The notes: a model not told the origin generated them from the letters alone. 64,000 nt of DNA from Aquibium microcysteis (GCF_014495845.1 NZ_CP061080.1:3027001-3091000); one strand, 5' to 3'; positions 35,284-44,131 are shown, numbered from the stretch's first letter. Translations and numbers: made by a program.

Positions 35284-36176
35284 TCGACAACATCATCCAT
35301 GCCGCCGTGGTGATGACCACCCCGGTGCTGCTCGCAGCCCTCGGCGGCCTGATCAACCGGGTCGGCGGCCTCGTCAACATCGGTCTCGATTCGATGATGC
35401 TGGCCGGCGCGCTGTTCGGGCTGATCGTGGCGTCGATGACGGGAAGCTGGCCGGTCGCGCTGCTGGCGGCGGCCGCGGCCGGCGGGGTGGTCGGTCTCGC
35501 CATGTCGCTGGCGGTGACGCGGCTGCAGGCCAACGAGATCATCGTCGGGCTCGGCTTCCTCGTCGCGGTCGCCGGTCTCGTCCGCTTCTTCCTGAGTGTC
35601 GCCTACGGCAGTTCGGGCACGCTCAGCCTCCCCGACGTCGCCCGCCTGCCGCGCATCGACATCCCCGTGGTGGCCGACATCCCCGTTCTCGGCGCGATCC
35701 TGTCGGGCCACGATCCGCTCACCTGGGCTGCCTGGGCGATGGTGCCGGTCACCGTCTGGTTCCTCGCCCGCACGAGGCTCGGCCTTCGGCTGCGTGCCGT
35801 CGGCGCAGCGCCCCAGGCCGCCCGCGCGCTGGGCCTGAACCCGCTGATGCTGCGCGACCTCTCGACCGTCTATGCGGGCATCATGTCCGGCCTCGCCGGC
35901 GCCTCGCTGTCGATCGGCGTGGTCGGCATCTTCAACGAGGGCATCACCGCAGGACGCGGCTTCATCGCACTGGCGGCCTTCTATTTCGGCCGCAACCGGC
36001 CCTGGGCGACCGCCGCCTGCGCGCTGCTGTTCGGCTTCTTCGACGCCTTCCAGATCCGCATGCAGGGGCGCGGCGTGCCGGCGGAACTGGTCCAGACGCT
36101 GCCCTACGCGATGGTGATCGTCGTCCTGACGGCCGTCGCCCTCGCCGCCCGCCGCGCCAAGGCAAGGAGAGCCTGA
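35280..36176 (+). CDS. Nucleoside-type ABC transporter permease 2
   Basis: A 298-residue BPD_transp_2 family permease (YufQ/NupC type). Characteristic segments are GGLINRVGGLVNIGLDSMML near residue 25, LQANEIIVGLGFLVAVAGL near residue 85 and GITAGRGFIALAAFYFGRNR near residue 225. It pairs with permease 1. The gene ends two bases before the next start codon. Confidence 0.92.
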   Translation: MIDNIIHAAVVMTTPVLLAALGGLINRVGGLVNIGLDSMMLAGALFGLIVASMTGSWPVALLAAAAAGGVVGLAMSLAVTRLQANEIIVGLGFLVAVAGLVRFFLSVAYGSSGTLSLPDVARLPRIDIPVVADIPVLGAILSGHDPLTWAAWAMVPVTVWFLARTRLGLRLRAVGAAPQAARALGLNPLMLRDLSTVYAGIMSGLAGASLSIGVVGIFNEGITAGRGFIALAAFYFGRNRPWATAACALLFGFFDAFQIRMQGRGVPAELVQTLPYAMVIVVLTAVALAARRAKARRA

Positions 36177-36178
36177 CG

Positions 36179-36745
36179 ATGACGATGCAAGCCCCGCGCA
36201 CGGCGCTGATCCTGGTCGACGTGATCAACTCGTTCTTCGAGGCCGGCCAGCCGAACCATTATCCCGGCGTCGAGGACGTGCTGGAGCCGATGCGCGCGCT
36301 GCGTGCCGCCGCACGGCGATCGGGCGCGGTCGTCGTCCACGCCGCCGAGCGGCACCGGCCCGGCTTCGACGATTTCGAATGGCGCAAGCTGCCGGTGCAT
36401 CACCTCGAAGGGGCGCAGGATGCCGGCTTCTTCGCCGACTTCGTGCCGCAGGGCGCCAACGAGACCGTCGTGTGGAAGCGCCGCTTCAGCGCCTTCTTCG
36501 CCACCGATCTCGCGCTGCTGCTGACCGAGCAGGGCGTCACCCGCGTCGTGATTGCCGGGGTGAAGACCAACGTCTGCATCCGCGCCACCGCGCAGGACGC
36601 CTTCGCCAACGGCTTCGAGCCCGTGGTGCCGCGCGAGGCGACGAATTCGAACCGGCCGCACCTGGCCGAAGCGTCGCTGGAGGACATCCACCGCTACATG
36701 GGCCAGGTCGTGCCGCTCGCCGAAGCCGTGGACATGCTGTCGTGA
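36179..36745 (+). CDS. Isochorismatase-family amidohydrolase
   Basis: A 188-residue cysteine hydrolase with Asp14 (LILVDVIN), Lys100 (VVWKRRFSAF) and Cys133 (VKTNVCIRAT) in the catalytic positions. Relatives include nicotinamidase and the ureidoacrylate hydrolase RutB of pyrimidine breakdown. Its place between a nucleoside-type transporter and a nucleoside phosphorylase suggests it acts on the base or a ring-opened base. That is inference. The end overlaps the PfkB gene by four bases. Confidence 0.87.
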   Translation: MTMQAPRTALILVDVINSFFEAGQPNHYPGVEDVLEPMRALRAAARRSGAVVVHAAERHRPGFDDFEWRKLPVHHLEGAQDAGFFADFVPQGANETVVWKRRFSAFFATDLALLLTEQGVTRVVIAGVKTNVCIRATAQDAFANGFEPVVPREATNSNRPHLAEASLEDIHRYMGQVVPLAEAVDMLS

Positions 36746-37620
36746 CGGGCGGCATCGCCATCATCGGCTATGCGAGCCTCGACCACGTGGCCATGCTGGA
36801 CAGCGTGCCGCGGCCCGGCCGCACCTCCACCATCCTCGCGCGCCCGCAGAACGCCTGGCCGCGGCTCGGCGGCAGCCCCGCCTACGTGGCGTCGGCGCTG
36901 GCGGCGGCCGGCGTGGCGGATGCGAAGCCGGTGAGCTGGATCGGCGCCGACGAGGCGGGCGACGCCTATCTCGAACAGCTGCGCGGCAGGGGCGTCCTGG
37001 TCGACGCGATGGCCCGCGTGCCGGGTGCACGCACCCCGATCGCCGTGCTGGCCTACGATCCCGACGGCGGCTGCGCCTGCCTCTACGATCCCGGCATGCC
37101 GAAGGATCTGGACCTGACCGCCGCGCAGCGCGACGCCGTGGCTGGGGCCGGCTGGCTCTGCGTCACCATCGGCCCAACCCGCGCGACGCTCGCGGCGCTC
37201 GACGCGCTTGGCCCCGCGGCGCGGCTGGCCTGGGTGGTGAAGGACGATCCCCGGGCGCTGCCGCCCGAACTCGCCGCCCGGCTCGCCGCGCGCGCCGACG
37301 TGATCTGCCACAGCCGGGCCGAGCGCGGCTTCGTCGAGGCGGCGTTCCGCGCGGCTGCCGGTGCGCGTCCGGGGCGCGTCGTGATCGAGACGCTCGGCGG
37401 CGAGGGCGCAGTCGTGACGCGCGACGGGACGACGCTGACCGTGCCGACCCTTCCCTTCGAGACGCCCGACCCGACCGGGGCCGGCGATACCTTCGCGGGC
37501 GGCGCCATCGCCGCTCTCGCGGGCGGCGAGACCGATCTCGCCGCCGTGGTCGGGGCGGGCCATCGGGCCGCCGCCACGCTGCTGCGCAGCCGCCTTTTTC
37601 CCACCGACGAAAGTGCCTGA
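36742..37620 (+). CDS. PfkB-family carbohydrate/nucleoside kinase
   Basis: A 292-residue ribokinase-fold kinase. The N-terminal sugar-binding region holds GGSPAYVASALAAAG near residue 45, and the ATP-site signature DPTGAGDTFAGG with catalytic Asp is near residue 245. The GTG start (GTGA overlap) fits the operon. In context it could phosphorylate ribose or a nucleoside taken up by the BMP transporter. Confidence 0.88.
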   Translation: MTGGIAIIGYASLDHVAMLDSVPRPGRTSTILARPQNAWPRLGGSPAYVASALAAAGVADAKPVSWIGADEAGDAYLEQLRGRGVLVDAMARVPGARTPIAVLAYDPDGGCACLYDPGMPKDLDLTAAQRDAVAGAGWLCVTIGPTRATLAALDALGPAARLAWVVKDDPRALPPELAARLAARADVICHSRAERGFVEAAFRAAAGARPGRVVIETLGGEGAVVTRDGTTLTVPTLPFETPDPTGAGDTFAGGAIAALAGGETDLAAVVGAGHRAAATLLRSRLFPTDESA

Positions 37621-37623
37621 CCC

Positions 37624-38382
37624 ATGACACAGGAAGAAAGCTCCGACCGCGCCTGGTACATCGGCGTATCGCGCGAGGAGGTCGGCGACGCCGCGATCCT
37701 CATCGGCGATCCCGCGCGCATCGACCGGATCGCCGAGCATCTCGAAAACCCGGCTTTCCCGCCCGTCAGCCGCGGCCTGCGCACCGTGACCGGGCTGCGC
37801 GGCGGGCGGCGCATCACCGCCGCCGCCTTCGGCATGGGCGCGCCGATCGCCTCGATCGTGCTGCACGAGCTCTACGCGCTCGGCATCCGCACCTTCCTGC
37901 GCATCGGCACCGCGATGGCGATCCCGCCTGCCGGGCTCGGCGACTTCGTGCTCGCCGACGGCGCCCTTCGGGCCGACGGCACATCGAACAGCTATGCCCC
38001 GCTCGGCTATCCGGCGATCGCCGACTTCGACCTGAACACGGCGCTGCGACGGCGCCTCGCGACCGGCGACCGCACCTGGCACGCCGGCATCTTCGGCACC
38101 TGGGACGGGTTCTACACCGAGATGTTCGGCCTCTCCGGTGCGCGCCGCGAGATGATCGGCAGCCTGAAGCAGGACATCGCGCGCATGGGCCTGATCGGCA
38201 CCGACATGGAGACCTCGGCGCTGCTCGTCGCCGCCCGCATCCTCGGCGCGCGCGCCTCGACGCTCTGCGTCGCCACGGTGGATGCGCATACGCAGGAGAA
38301 GATCAGCGACGCGGCGATGGCGGAAGCCGAGATCGAACTGTTCGAGACCGCGCTCGACGCTCTCACCGCCCTGCCCGCCTGA
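37624..38382 (+). CDS. Nucleoside phosphorylase (uridine-phosphorylase-like)
   Basis: A 252-residue enzyme of the PNP/UDP family, which splits nucleosides with phosphate into base and ribose-1-phosphate. Motifs are ILIGDPARIDRIAEHL near residues 26-41, the phosphate/ribose-site segment RTFLRIGTAMAI near 91-102 and the base/ribose motif LIGTDMETSALLVAARILGA near residue 190 with its conserved Glu. It confirms the nucleoside theme of the operon. Uridine-type is favoured by MET-xx-L spacing but not proven. Confidence 0.88.
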   Translation: MTQEESSDRAWYIGVSREEVGDAAILIGDPARIDRIAEHLENPAFPPVSRGLRTVTGLRGGRRITAAAFGMGAPIASIVLHELYALGIRTFLRIGTAMAIPPAGLGDFVLADGALRADGTSNSYAPLGYPAIADFDLNTALRRRLATGDRTWHAGIFGTWDGFYTEMFGLSGARREMIGSLKQDIARMGLIGTDMETSALLVAARILGARASTLCVATVDAHTQEKISDAAMAEAEIELFETALDALTALPA

Positions 38383-38416
38383 CCCTCCCGGCAAGAAGAA
38401 CAAGAAGGACCAAGCC

Positions 38417-39184
38417 ATGACAACGCTTCTCGACCGCTATTTCGGGTCGCTCGCCGAACGGCTGGAGACGGTGCGGACGACGCAGGCCGCCGCCATCGAG
38501 GAGGCAGCCGCGCTGTGCGCGGCAAGCATCGCCGCCGGCAAGCTCGCCTTCACCTTCGGCACCGGCCACGGCGCACTGCCGGCGCTGGAGAGCTTTCCGC
38601 GCACCGGCACCATCGTCGGCTTCCGCCCGATCGTCGAAAGCACGATGATCTCGTTCCACCACGTCTGGGGCGACATGGGAGCGCGGCAATACCGCTTCAT
38701 CCATGCCCAGGAAGGCTACGGCAAGGCGATCCTGCGCTCGCACCAGATCGATCCCGAAGACACGATGATCCTGTTCTCGCATTCCGGCATCAACGCCGTG
38801 ATCATGGACATCGCGATGGAGTGCAAGGAGCGCGGCATCAAGCTGATCGGCGTCACCTCCATCCCGCATTCCTCGTCCACGCCGTCGCGCCATTCCTGCG
38901 GCAAGCGGCTCTACGAGGTGGCCGACGTGGTCATCGACACCGGTATCCCCAAGGCGGACGCGGCGCTCTACATCGACGGGCTGGAGTCGCCGGTCGGCGC
39001 CTCCTCGACCAGCGTCACCATCGCCATCGCCCATGCCATCGTGGCGCTGACGGCCGAAAAGCTGGTCGCCGAAGGCATCACGCCGCACGTCATGGTCAGC
39101 CCCAACACGACCTCCAAGGAGGCCGCCAACCGGCAGAACGACGAGAACTACGAGGAACTCTGGCGCCGGCTGAAGGCACGGTGA
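38417..39184 (+). CDS. SIS-domain sugar-isomerase-like protein
   Basis: A 255-residue protein with a single SIS (phosphosugar-binding) domain. The first loop is FTFGTGHGALPALE near residue 46, and the second Ser-rich loop is MILFSHSGINAVIMDIAME near residue 118. Such proteins, without a kinase or DNA-binding part, occur beside BMP-family transporters. AAGGA lies before the ATG. It may isomerise or sense a phosphosugar released from the nucleoside; substrate unknown. Confidence 0.8.
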   Translation: MTTLLDRYFGSLAERLETVRTTQAAAIEEAAALCAASIAAGKLAFTFGTGHGALPALESFPRTGTIVGFRPIVESTMISFHHVWGDMGARQYRFIHAQEGYGKAILRSHQIDPEDTMILFSHSGINAVIMDIAMECKERGIKLIGVTSIPHSSSTPSRHSCGKRLYEVADVVIDTGIPKADAALYIDGLESPVGASSTSVTIAIAHAIVALTAEKLVAEGITPHVMVSPNTTSKEAANRQNDENYEELWRRLKAR

Positions 39185-40644
39185 GCGGCATGGACAGGAA
39201 ACTCTTCATCGACGGCGCCTGGACCGAGGCCGCCGCGGGCGGGCGCGCCGAGATCCGCGACCCGGCCACCGGCGACCTCGTCGGCACCAGCGCCATCGCC
39301 ACCCGCGCCGACGTCGACCGCGCGGTCGCCGCCGCGGGCAAGGCGCTGCCGGGCTGGGCCTCGACCCATGCCGACGAGCGCGCCCGGGTGCTGCACCGCG
39401 CGGCGGATCTGGTCGCGCAGCGCGCCCCGGCCATCGCCGACACGCTGACGCGCGAGCAGGGCAAGCCGGTGCCGGACTCGATGAAGGAGATCCTGTTCGG
39501 CGTCGAGGTCATCCGCTTCTACGCCGAGGAGGGCCGCAGGCTCGGCGGCTCGATCCGCCCGTCCGCGCGCGCCGACATCCGCAGCCTCGTTACCACGGCA
39601 CCCGTCGGCGTCGTCGGCGGCATCGTGCCGTGGAACTATCCGGTCGATCTCTATGCCTGGAAGGTCGCCCCCGTGCTCGCCGCCGGATGCACGCTGGTGG
39701 TGAAGCCGCCGCACGAGACGCCGCTCGCGATCGGCCAGGTGGTCGAATGCTTCGTCGAGGCGGGCCTGCCGGCGGGCGTGCTGAACGACATCCCCGGCAC
39801 CGGCCCGGAGGTCGGCGCGGCGCTGGCCGAGCACCCCGGCATCGCCATGGTGACCGCGACGGCCTCGGTTCCCGCCGGCCAGTCGATCATGCGCGCGGCG
39901 GCCGGCACGCTGAAGCGGCTGTCGCTCGAACTCGGCGGCCAATGCCCCTTCATCGTGCTCGACGACGCCGATCCGCAGGAGGCGGCAGCCGCTGCCGCGC
40001 GGCGTTCCTTCTCCAACATGGGCCAGATCTGCATCGCGGTGAACCGCATCCTCGTCGCGCGCGGAATCCACGCGCGCTTCGTCGAGGCGCTGGCGGAGGA
40101 GACGCGAAAGATCAGGCTCGGCCACGGCGTCCTGCCGGGCGTGCTCTACGGCCCGGTGCTGAACGAGAGCGTCCGCGCGCGGACCGACGCCCATCTCCAG
40201 GACGCGTTGCGGCGCGGCGGCAGGCTGGTAGCCGGCGGCGGGCGACCGGGCGGCGATGGCTACGACCGCGGCTTCTTCTTCCAGCCGACGGTCGTCGACG
40301 ACGTTCCGGACGGCGCCCTCGCCCTGACGGAGGAGACCTTCGGACCGCTGGCGGCGATCAGGCCGGTTGCGGACGACCGGGAAGCGCTGGCCGTCGCCAA
40401 CGCCCTCCCCTTCGGCCTCGCCGCCTATGTCTACTCCGGCGACCTCGAACGCGCCTGGAGCCTGGCGGAGCGGATCGAGGCCGGCGCCGTCGGCGTCAAC
40501 GTCAACGACACCAGCGAACTCCACGCCCCCTTCGGGGGCTGGAAGATGAGCGGTATCGGCCGCGAACTCGGCCGCGAAGGCATCGAGGCGTTTCGCGAGT
40601 CCAAGCACATCAAGATGCGCGTGCGGGATCGCATGGGCCTGTGA
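39181..40644 (+). CDS. NAD(P)-dependent aldehyde dehydrogenase
   Basis: An aldehyde dehydrogenase of 487 residues from the GTG at 39181, which overlaps the SIS stop (GTGA) and follows GAAGG; the ATG at 39190 would give 484. The catalytic Cys is in SNMGQICIAVNRI near residue 283 and the Glu in LSLELGGQCPF near residue 249. The coenzyme loop VGGIVPWNYPVDLYAWK is present. The usual FTGS segment reads TATAS here. It probably oxidises an aldehyde from sugar or base breakdown and ends the operon. Confidence 0.9.
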   Translation: MSGMDRKLFIDGAWTEAAAGGRAEIRDPATGDLVGTSAIATRADVDRAVAAAGKALPGWASTHADERARVLHRAADLVAQRAPAIADTLTREQGKPVPDSMKEILFGVEVIRFYAEEGRRLGGSIRPSARADIRSLVTTAPVGVVGGIVPWNYPVDLYAWKVAPVLAAGCTLVVKPPHETPLAIGQVVECFVEAGLPAGVLNDIPGTGPEVGAALAEHPGIAMVTATASVPAGQSIMRAAAGTLKRLSLELGGQCPFIVLDDADPQEAAAAAARRSFSNMGQICIAVNRILVARGIHARFVEALAEETRKIRLGHGVLPGVLYGPVLNESVRARTDAHLQDALRRGGRLVAGGGRPGGDGYDRGFFFQPTVVDDVPDGALALTEETFGPLAAIRPVADDREALAVANALPFGLAAYVYSGDLERAWSLAERIEAGAVGVNVNDTSELHAPFGGWKMSGIGRELGREGIEAFRESKHIKMRVRDRMGL

Positions 40645-40652
40645 AGCGGTCG

Positions 40653-40704
40653 GGGGGCCGCCGTGCGAGACCCGCCGCCGGCGCCGGATCGGCCGGCGGC
40701 CCCC
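40653..40704 (+). terminator. Probable operon-end stem-loop
   Basis: Ten-base arms GGGGGCCGCC (40653-40662) and GGCGGCCCCC (40695-40704) are separated by 32 bases that contain further pairing. It begins 9 bases after the aldehyde dehydrogenase stop. There is no T-run, so termination may be Rho-assisted. Confidence 0.5.
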
Positions 40705-40963
40705 TCGACCCGGCGGGTCGCAGGCCCCGTACCGGCGACTGAACCCTGATCTCCCGCCAGTGGCGCCGACCGGCACCGCCGATGCCGGCACACGCTGGCG
40801 ACCCTGGCACCTGCGCCACCGATCGCGGCGGATGCAGTTGCTAAATAAACTAATTGCTATATAAACCACATCGGCAAGCCTGGGAGGAGAGCGAGCCGTG
40901 CATGTTCACGCGTCATCATTTCTGCGAAGAACGGCTGCCGGCATCGACAGCAGGGAGCGCGTC
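40705..40963. other. Gene-free stretch behind marR
   Basis: No convincing gene lies between the hairpin and the end of the MarR gene. The stretch holds the orphan operator-like pair at 40838-40866. It is followed by a ribosome-binding-like GGGAGGAG near 40882 and an ATG at 40901 whose frame does not resemble a protein. It may be the relic of a promoter and gene start. Confidence 0.5.
40838..40866. promoter_or_regulatory. Operator-like box pair A (downstream of marR)
   Basis: TTGCTAAATAAAC (40838-40850) and TTGCTATATAAAC (40854-40866) are direct repeats whose starts are 16 bases apart. The same arrangement occurs at 41636-41664 in front of the P450 gene. The AT-rich boxes are unlike the surrounding DNA. 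Binding by the MarR regulator encoded between the two sites is inferred. Confidence 0.55.
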
Positions 40964-41473
40964 TCACGCCGTCGGCATGTCGCTGCGGCTTTCGACGATC
41001 GTGCGGTCGACGACGTCGACTTTCGCGAGGTTCCGCCGCATGCGCTCCATCAGGGCGAAGAGTGTGTCGCGGTCCGCCTGGTCGAATCCGTCCAGAAGGG
41101 CTTCCTGGCGGCGGTAGGCGATGGTGATGATCTCGTCGTGGAGCGCGGCCCCGCGCGGCGTCAGCCAGAGCAGACGGCGACCCTCCTCGAGCCGGGCCTG
41201 GACAAGCTTCAGTTCCTCGAGGCGCCTGGACGAGCGGCTCACCACCGACTTGTTGAGCGCGACCATCTCGGTGACGCGCAGCGCCTGGATGCCCGGTTCG
41301 TTGCGCAGCGCGGAGAGAATCCGCCACTCGTTCAGCCCGATGTCGAAGAGCTTGAGATAGAGCTGCGAGGCGCCCCAGGACAGTCTGTTGTTGAGCACCG
41401 AGAGATAGTAGGGCGCGTAGCTTTCGGCGCGAACCGACTTGCCGCCATCGGTGATGATTGGATCGTCGGTCAT
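40964..41473 (-). CDS. MarR-family transcriptional regulator
   Basis: A 169-residue winged-helix regulator of the MarR family. The domain starts after about 20 residues (APYYLSVLNNRLSWGASQLY); the recognition helix is near VTEMVALNKSVVSRSSRRLE and the wing near EEGRRLLWLTPRGAALHDE. The ATG at 41473 is preferred since the sequence upstream is compositionally odd. It is divergent from the P450 operon. MarR proteins of this type commonly sense aromatic acids, which fits the CYP199-like enzyme beside it. Confidence 0.87.
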   Translation of the reverse strand: MTDDPIITDGGKSVRAESYAPYYLSVLNNRLSWGASQLYLKLFDIGLNEWRILSALRNEPGIQALRVTEMVALNKSVVSRSSRRLEELKLVQARLEEGRRLLWLTPRGAALHDEIITIAYRRQEALLDGFDQADRDTLFALMERMRRNLAKVDVVDRTIVESRSDMPTA

Positions 41474-41635
41474 GGGTGATCTTCTCGTCTGGACCATCGC
41501 GTTTAACCCTGCAGTGCAGCGATTGCAAACCTCGCCGGCTACACGCCCTTGCCTGGCCGGGTTGCCGGAGCACCGGCATGGTGGCGCGACCGGCCCCATC
41601 CGGCGCCGTCCCCCGCAGCACCTGCAACAATTCGC

Positions 41636-41664
41636 TTGCTAAATAAATCGGTTGCTAAATAAAC
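41636..41664. promoter_or_regulatory. Operator-like box pair B (before the P450 operon)
   Basis: TTGCTAAATAAAT (41636-41648) and TTGCTAAATAAAC (41652-41664) are spaced 16 bases start to start, as in pair A. The pair ends 23 bases before the P450 start codon, so a bound protein would block transcription or initiation. AAAGGAGG follows as ribosome site. Confidence 0.65.
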
Positions 41665-41687
41665 TCATGAAAGGAGGACCCCACGTC

Positions 41688-42896
41688 ATGCCGACGAACG
41701 TGCCGCACGATCGGCCGGTGCTGGACATCGATCCGTTCAGCGACGAAGCGGTCGACAATCCGATCGAACTCGACCGCGCCATCCGCGCGGCCGGCGACGT
41801 GGTCTGGGTGCCGAAATACGGCTTCTGGGTCACGGGCCGTGACGCGGTCATCCGCGAGGTCTTCAACGACTGGCAGCGCTTCTCGTCCGCCTACGGCACC
41901 GGCCTGACCAACGTGCTGCGCGACGAGCCCTGGCGAAAGCCTTCCCGCATCCTGGAAGCCGATCCGCCGGTGCACACGCCCAACCGCAAGGTGCTGGCGC
42001 GCGTCCTGTCGATCGCCGCGATGCGCAAGCTGGCGGACGATTTCAGGATCATCGCGGAAGCCATGGTCGACAGGCTGATCGAGGAACGGCGCTTCGACAT
42101 CGCGGCGGACCTCGCCTTCGCCTTTCCCTTCAAGGTGCTGCCCGAGTCCGTCGGACTGCAGCCGGAGGGGCGTCATCACCTGATGCCGTACTCGGAGCTG
42201 AACTTCAATGCGATGGGCCCGAAGAACGAGCGCTACCTTGCCGCGCGAAAGATCGTCGAGGAGCAGGGCACGTTCGAATACGTCGCCGCGCAGATGGCCG
42301 AGGAAAACCTGATCGAAGGCGGCTTCGGCGCGCAGATCTATGCCGCCGCCCATGCCGGCGAGATCACGCACGAGGATGCCGGCATGCTTGTCCGCGCCTT
42401 CATCTCGGCCGGCATCGACACCACGGTCTTCGGCATCGGCAACACGCTGATGGCCCTGATCGAGCGCCCGGAGCAATGGGACATCCTGCGGGCCGATCCG
42501 TCGCTGGCGCGGCAGGCCTTCGACGAGGGTCTGCGCTTCATGGCACCGAGCCCGGTGATCGGACGCACCACGCCGGCCGCCACCGAACTGGCCGGCGTAG
42601 CGCTCGGGGCGGAAGAGAAGGTGCTCATGTGGCTGGCCGCAGCCAACCGCGACCCCGCGCGCTGGGACCGGCCGGACGACTACGACATCCAACGCAAGAC
42701 CGTCGGCCACCTCGCCTTCGGAACCGGCATCCACGCCTGCGTCGGCCAGATGGTGGCGAGGCTGGAGGCCGAGACCGTGCTCGCCGCGCTCGCCCGCAAG
42801 GTCAGGCGCATCGAACTCACCGACGCACCGGAGCGCGTCTACATCAACTGGCTGCGGGGCTATCACGCGATCCCGGTCGAAGTGACCCCGGCCTGA
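41688..42896 (+). CDS. Cytochrome P450, CYP199-like
   Basis: A 402-residue soluble P450. The heme-thiolate loop FGTGIHACVG places the Cys ligand at 351. The I-helix AGIDTT has the acid-alcohol pair Asp244/Thr245, and the K-helix ExxR is Glu280/Arg283. Segments such as VVWVPKYGF, EADPPVHT and RDPARWDRPDDYDI closely resemble CYP199A enzymes as I recall them. Those enzymes oxidatively demethylate para-substituted benzoates. Arg83 and Ser86 (PWRKPSR) match CYP199A carboxylate-contact residues; the second Ser contact appears as Ala237. The ATG at 41688 follows AAAGGAGG. Confidence 0.9.
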   Translation: MPTNVPHDRPVLDIDPFSDEAVDNPIELDRAIRAAGDVVWVPKYGFWVTGRDAVIREVFNDWQRFSSAYGTGLTNVLRDEPWRKPSRILEADPPVHTPNRKVLARVLSIAAMRKLADDFRIIAEAMVDRLIEERRFDIAADLAFAFPFKVLPESVGLQPEGRHHLMPYSELNFNAMGPKNERYLAARKIVEEQGTFEYVAAQMAEENLIEGGFGAQIYAAAHAGEITHEDAGMLVRAFISAGIDTTVFGIGNTLMALIERPEQWDILRADPSLARQAFDEGLRFMAPSPVIGRTTPAATELAGVALGAEEKVLMWLAAANRDPARWDRPDDYDIQRKTVGHLAFGTGIHACVGQMVARLEAETVLAALARKVRRIELTDAPERVYINWLRGYHAIPVEVTPA

Positions 42897-42945
42897 CATT
42901 CCATCTGAACCGCGCCCGCAGGGGGCGCATCCTAGGGAGGACACC

Positions 42946-44055
42946 ATGAAACGATCGATTCTCGGCGCCGGCGCGCTCGCGCTCCTGGCGACGGCGGCGG
43001 CAGCACAGGACCCGATCTACGGCTCCTGGCCGCCGGCTTCGGACTATCTCAACACCGACGCGCTGCCGGAAGCCTTCCGGCAGATCGAGGCGGAGACGGA
43101 CGGCTCGCTCAAATGGGAGCTGATCGCGGGCGGCCAGCTGGCCGACGGCCGCGGCACGCTCGCAGCGGTCTCCGACGGGCTGATGCAGGGAGGCCTCCAG
43201 ATCCCCGTCTACAATCCGGAGGCGATGCCTTCCTTCACGCTGCTCTATTCGATCGTCGTTCCGGGCGACAACACGGTCGCCGTCGCAGCCGCTGCCGCCG
43301 AGACGGTGTTTCTCAACTGCCCGTCCTGCCTGGAGGATGCGCGGAAGAACAACGTCGTGCCCTTCGGCGGCTTCGCCTCGGCCTCCTACCGGCTGATGTG
43401 CACGACCCCGGTCGCGAGCACCGCCGACATGAACGGCAAGCGCGTGCGCGCCACCGGCGGCTTCGCCGAACTCGCGCTGCTCGCCGGCGCGACGCCGACC
43501 TCCACCACGCTGACCGACGCCGTCGGCCTCCTGCAGAAGGGCGGCCTCGACTGCCTGATGGCCACGCGCGAATGGCTGCAGACCTATGGCTATGGCGAGT
43601 ATGCCAAGCACGTCACCGACCTGCCGCTCGGCAATTCCGCGCCAGCCATCGGCTTCCTGGTGAACCGCGAGATGTTCATGGGCCTCTCCGACACCGAGCA
43701 GAAGGCGATGCTGCGGGCGTCCGCACGCGTAACCGCGAAGCACACGATCGGCAACTACGTGCTGCGCGACGAGGAGAGCTTCCAGCGGCAGGTCAAGGAC
43801 AACGGCGTGCAGCTCGTGGCGCCCGCCGACGACCTCACGTCGCTGGTCGAGGGCTTCGGCAAGGCCGACCGCGATCGGCTGATCAAGGCCGGCGAGAAGC
43901 TCGGCGTCGAGAACCCGGAGGTCCTGATCGACACCTTCCTCGCCGCCGTCGAGAAGTGGAAGCCCATCGCCGCGGAGGTCGGAACCGACGTCGATGCGAT
44001 GACGCAGCGCCTGTGGGACGAAGTCTTCTCCAAGGTCGACCCCGCCGCGCTCTGA
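42946..44055 (+). CDS. TRAP transporter solute-binding protein, DctP family
   Basis: A 369-residue periplasmic binding protein with a short signal peptide ending near residue 20 (LATAAAA). The ligand segment MNGKRVRATGGFAELALLAG near residue 163 carries the Arg that usually contacts a carboxylate in this family. That would suit an aromatic acid as cargo. Three cysteines cluster near FLNCPSCLEDA and LMCTTP. AGGGAGGA precedes the ATG. It lies between the P450 gene and the TRAP permeases in one operon. Confidence 0.9.
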   Translation: MKRSILGAGALALLATAAAAQDPIYGSWPPASDYLNTDALPEAFRQIEAETDGSLKWELIAGGQLADGRGTLAAVSDGLMQGGLQIPVYNPEAMPSFTLLYSIVVPGDNTVAVAAAAAETVFLNCPSCLEDARKNNVVPFGGFASASYRLMCTTPVASTADMNGKRVRATGGFAELALLAGATPTSTTLTDAVGLLQKGGLDCLMATREWLQTYGYGEYAKHVTDLPLGNSAPAIGFLVNREMFMGLSDTEQKAMLRASARVTAKHTIGNYVLRDEESFQRQVKDNGVQLVAPADDLTSLVEGFGKADRDRLIKAGEKLGVENPEVLIDTFLAAVEKWKPIAAEVGTDVDAMTQRLWDEVFSKVDPAAL

Positions 44056-44073
44056 CGCGGCCATCCTCCCGGC

Positions 44074-44097
44074 CGGCGGCGCCCCCGGGCGCCGCCG
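44074..44097 (+). other. Intercistronic hairpin behind the TRAP binding-protein gene
   Basis: Eleven-base arms (CGGCGGCGCCC and GGGCGCCGCCG) enclose a two-base loop, starting 19 bases after the binding-protein stop and ending 34 bases before the DctQ start. There is no T-tract. As behind the Dpp-type binding protein (5955-5984), it should protect upstream mRNA and raise binding-protein yield over permease. Confidence 0.6.
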
Positions 44098-44131
44098 ATC
44101 GTCTTGCGCAGGCGGTGATGAGCTCGATGCA

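Noticed and set aside
40898..41479. A 193-residue plus-strand frame after the orphan operator pair
   Set aside because: It is antisense to the MarR gene over most of its length and shows no protein-like motifs. Only its promoter-like start was kept, as a finding.
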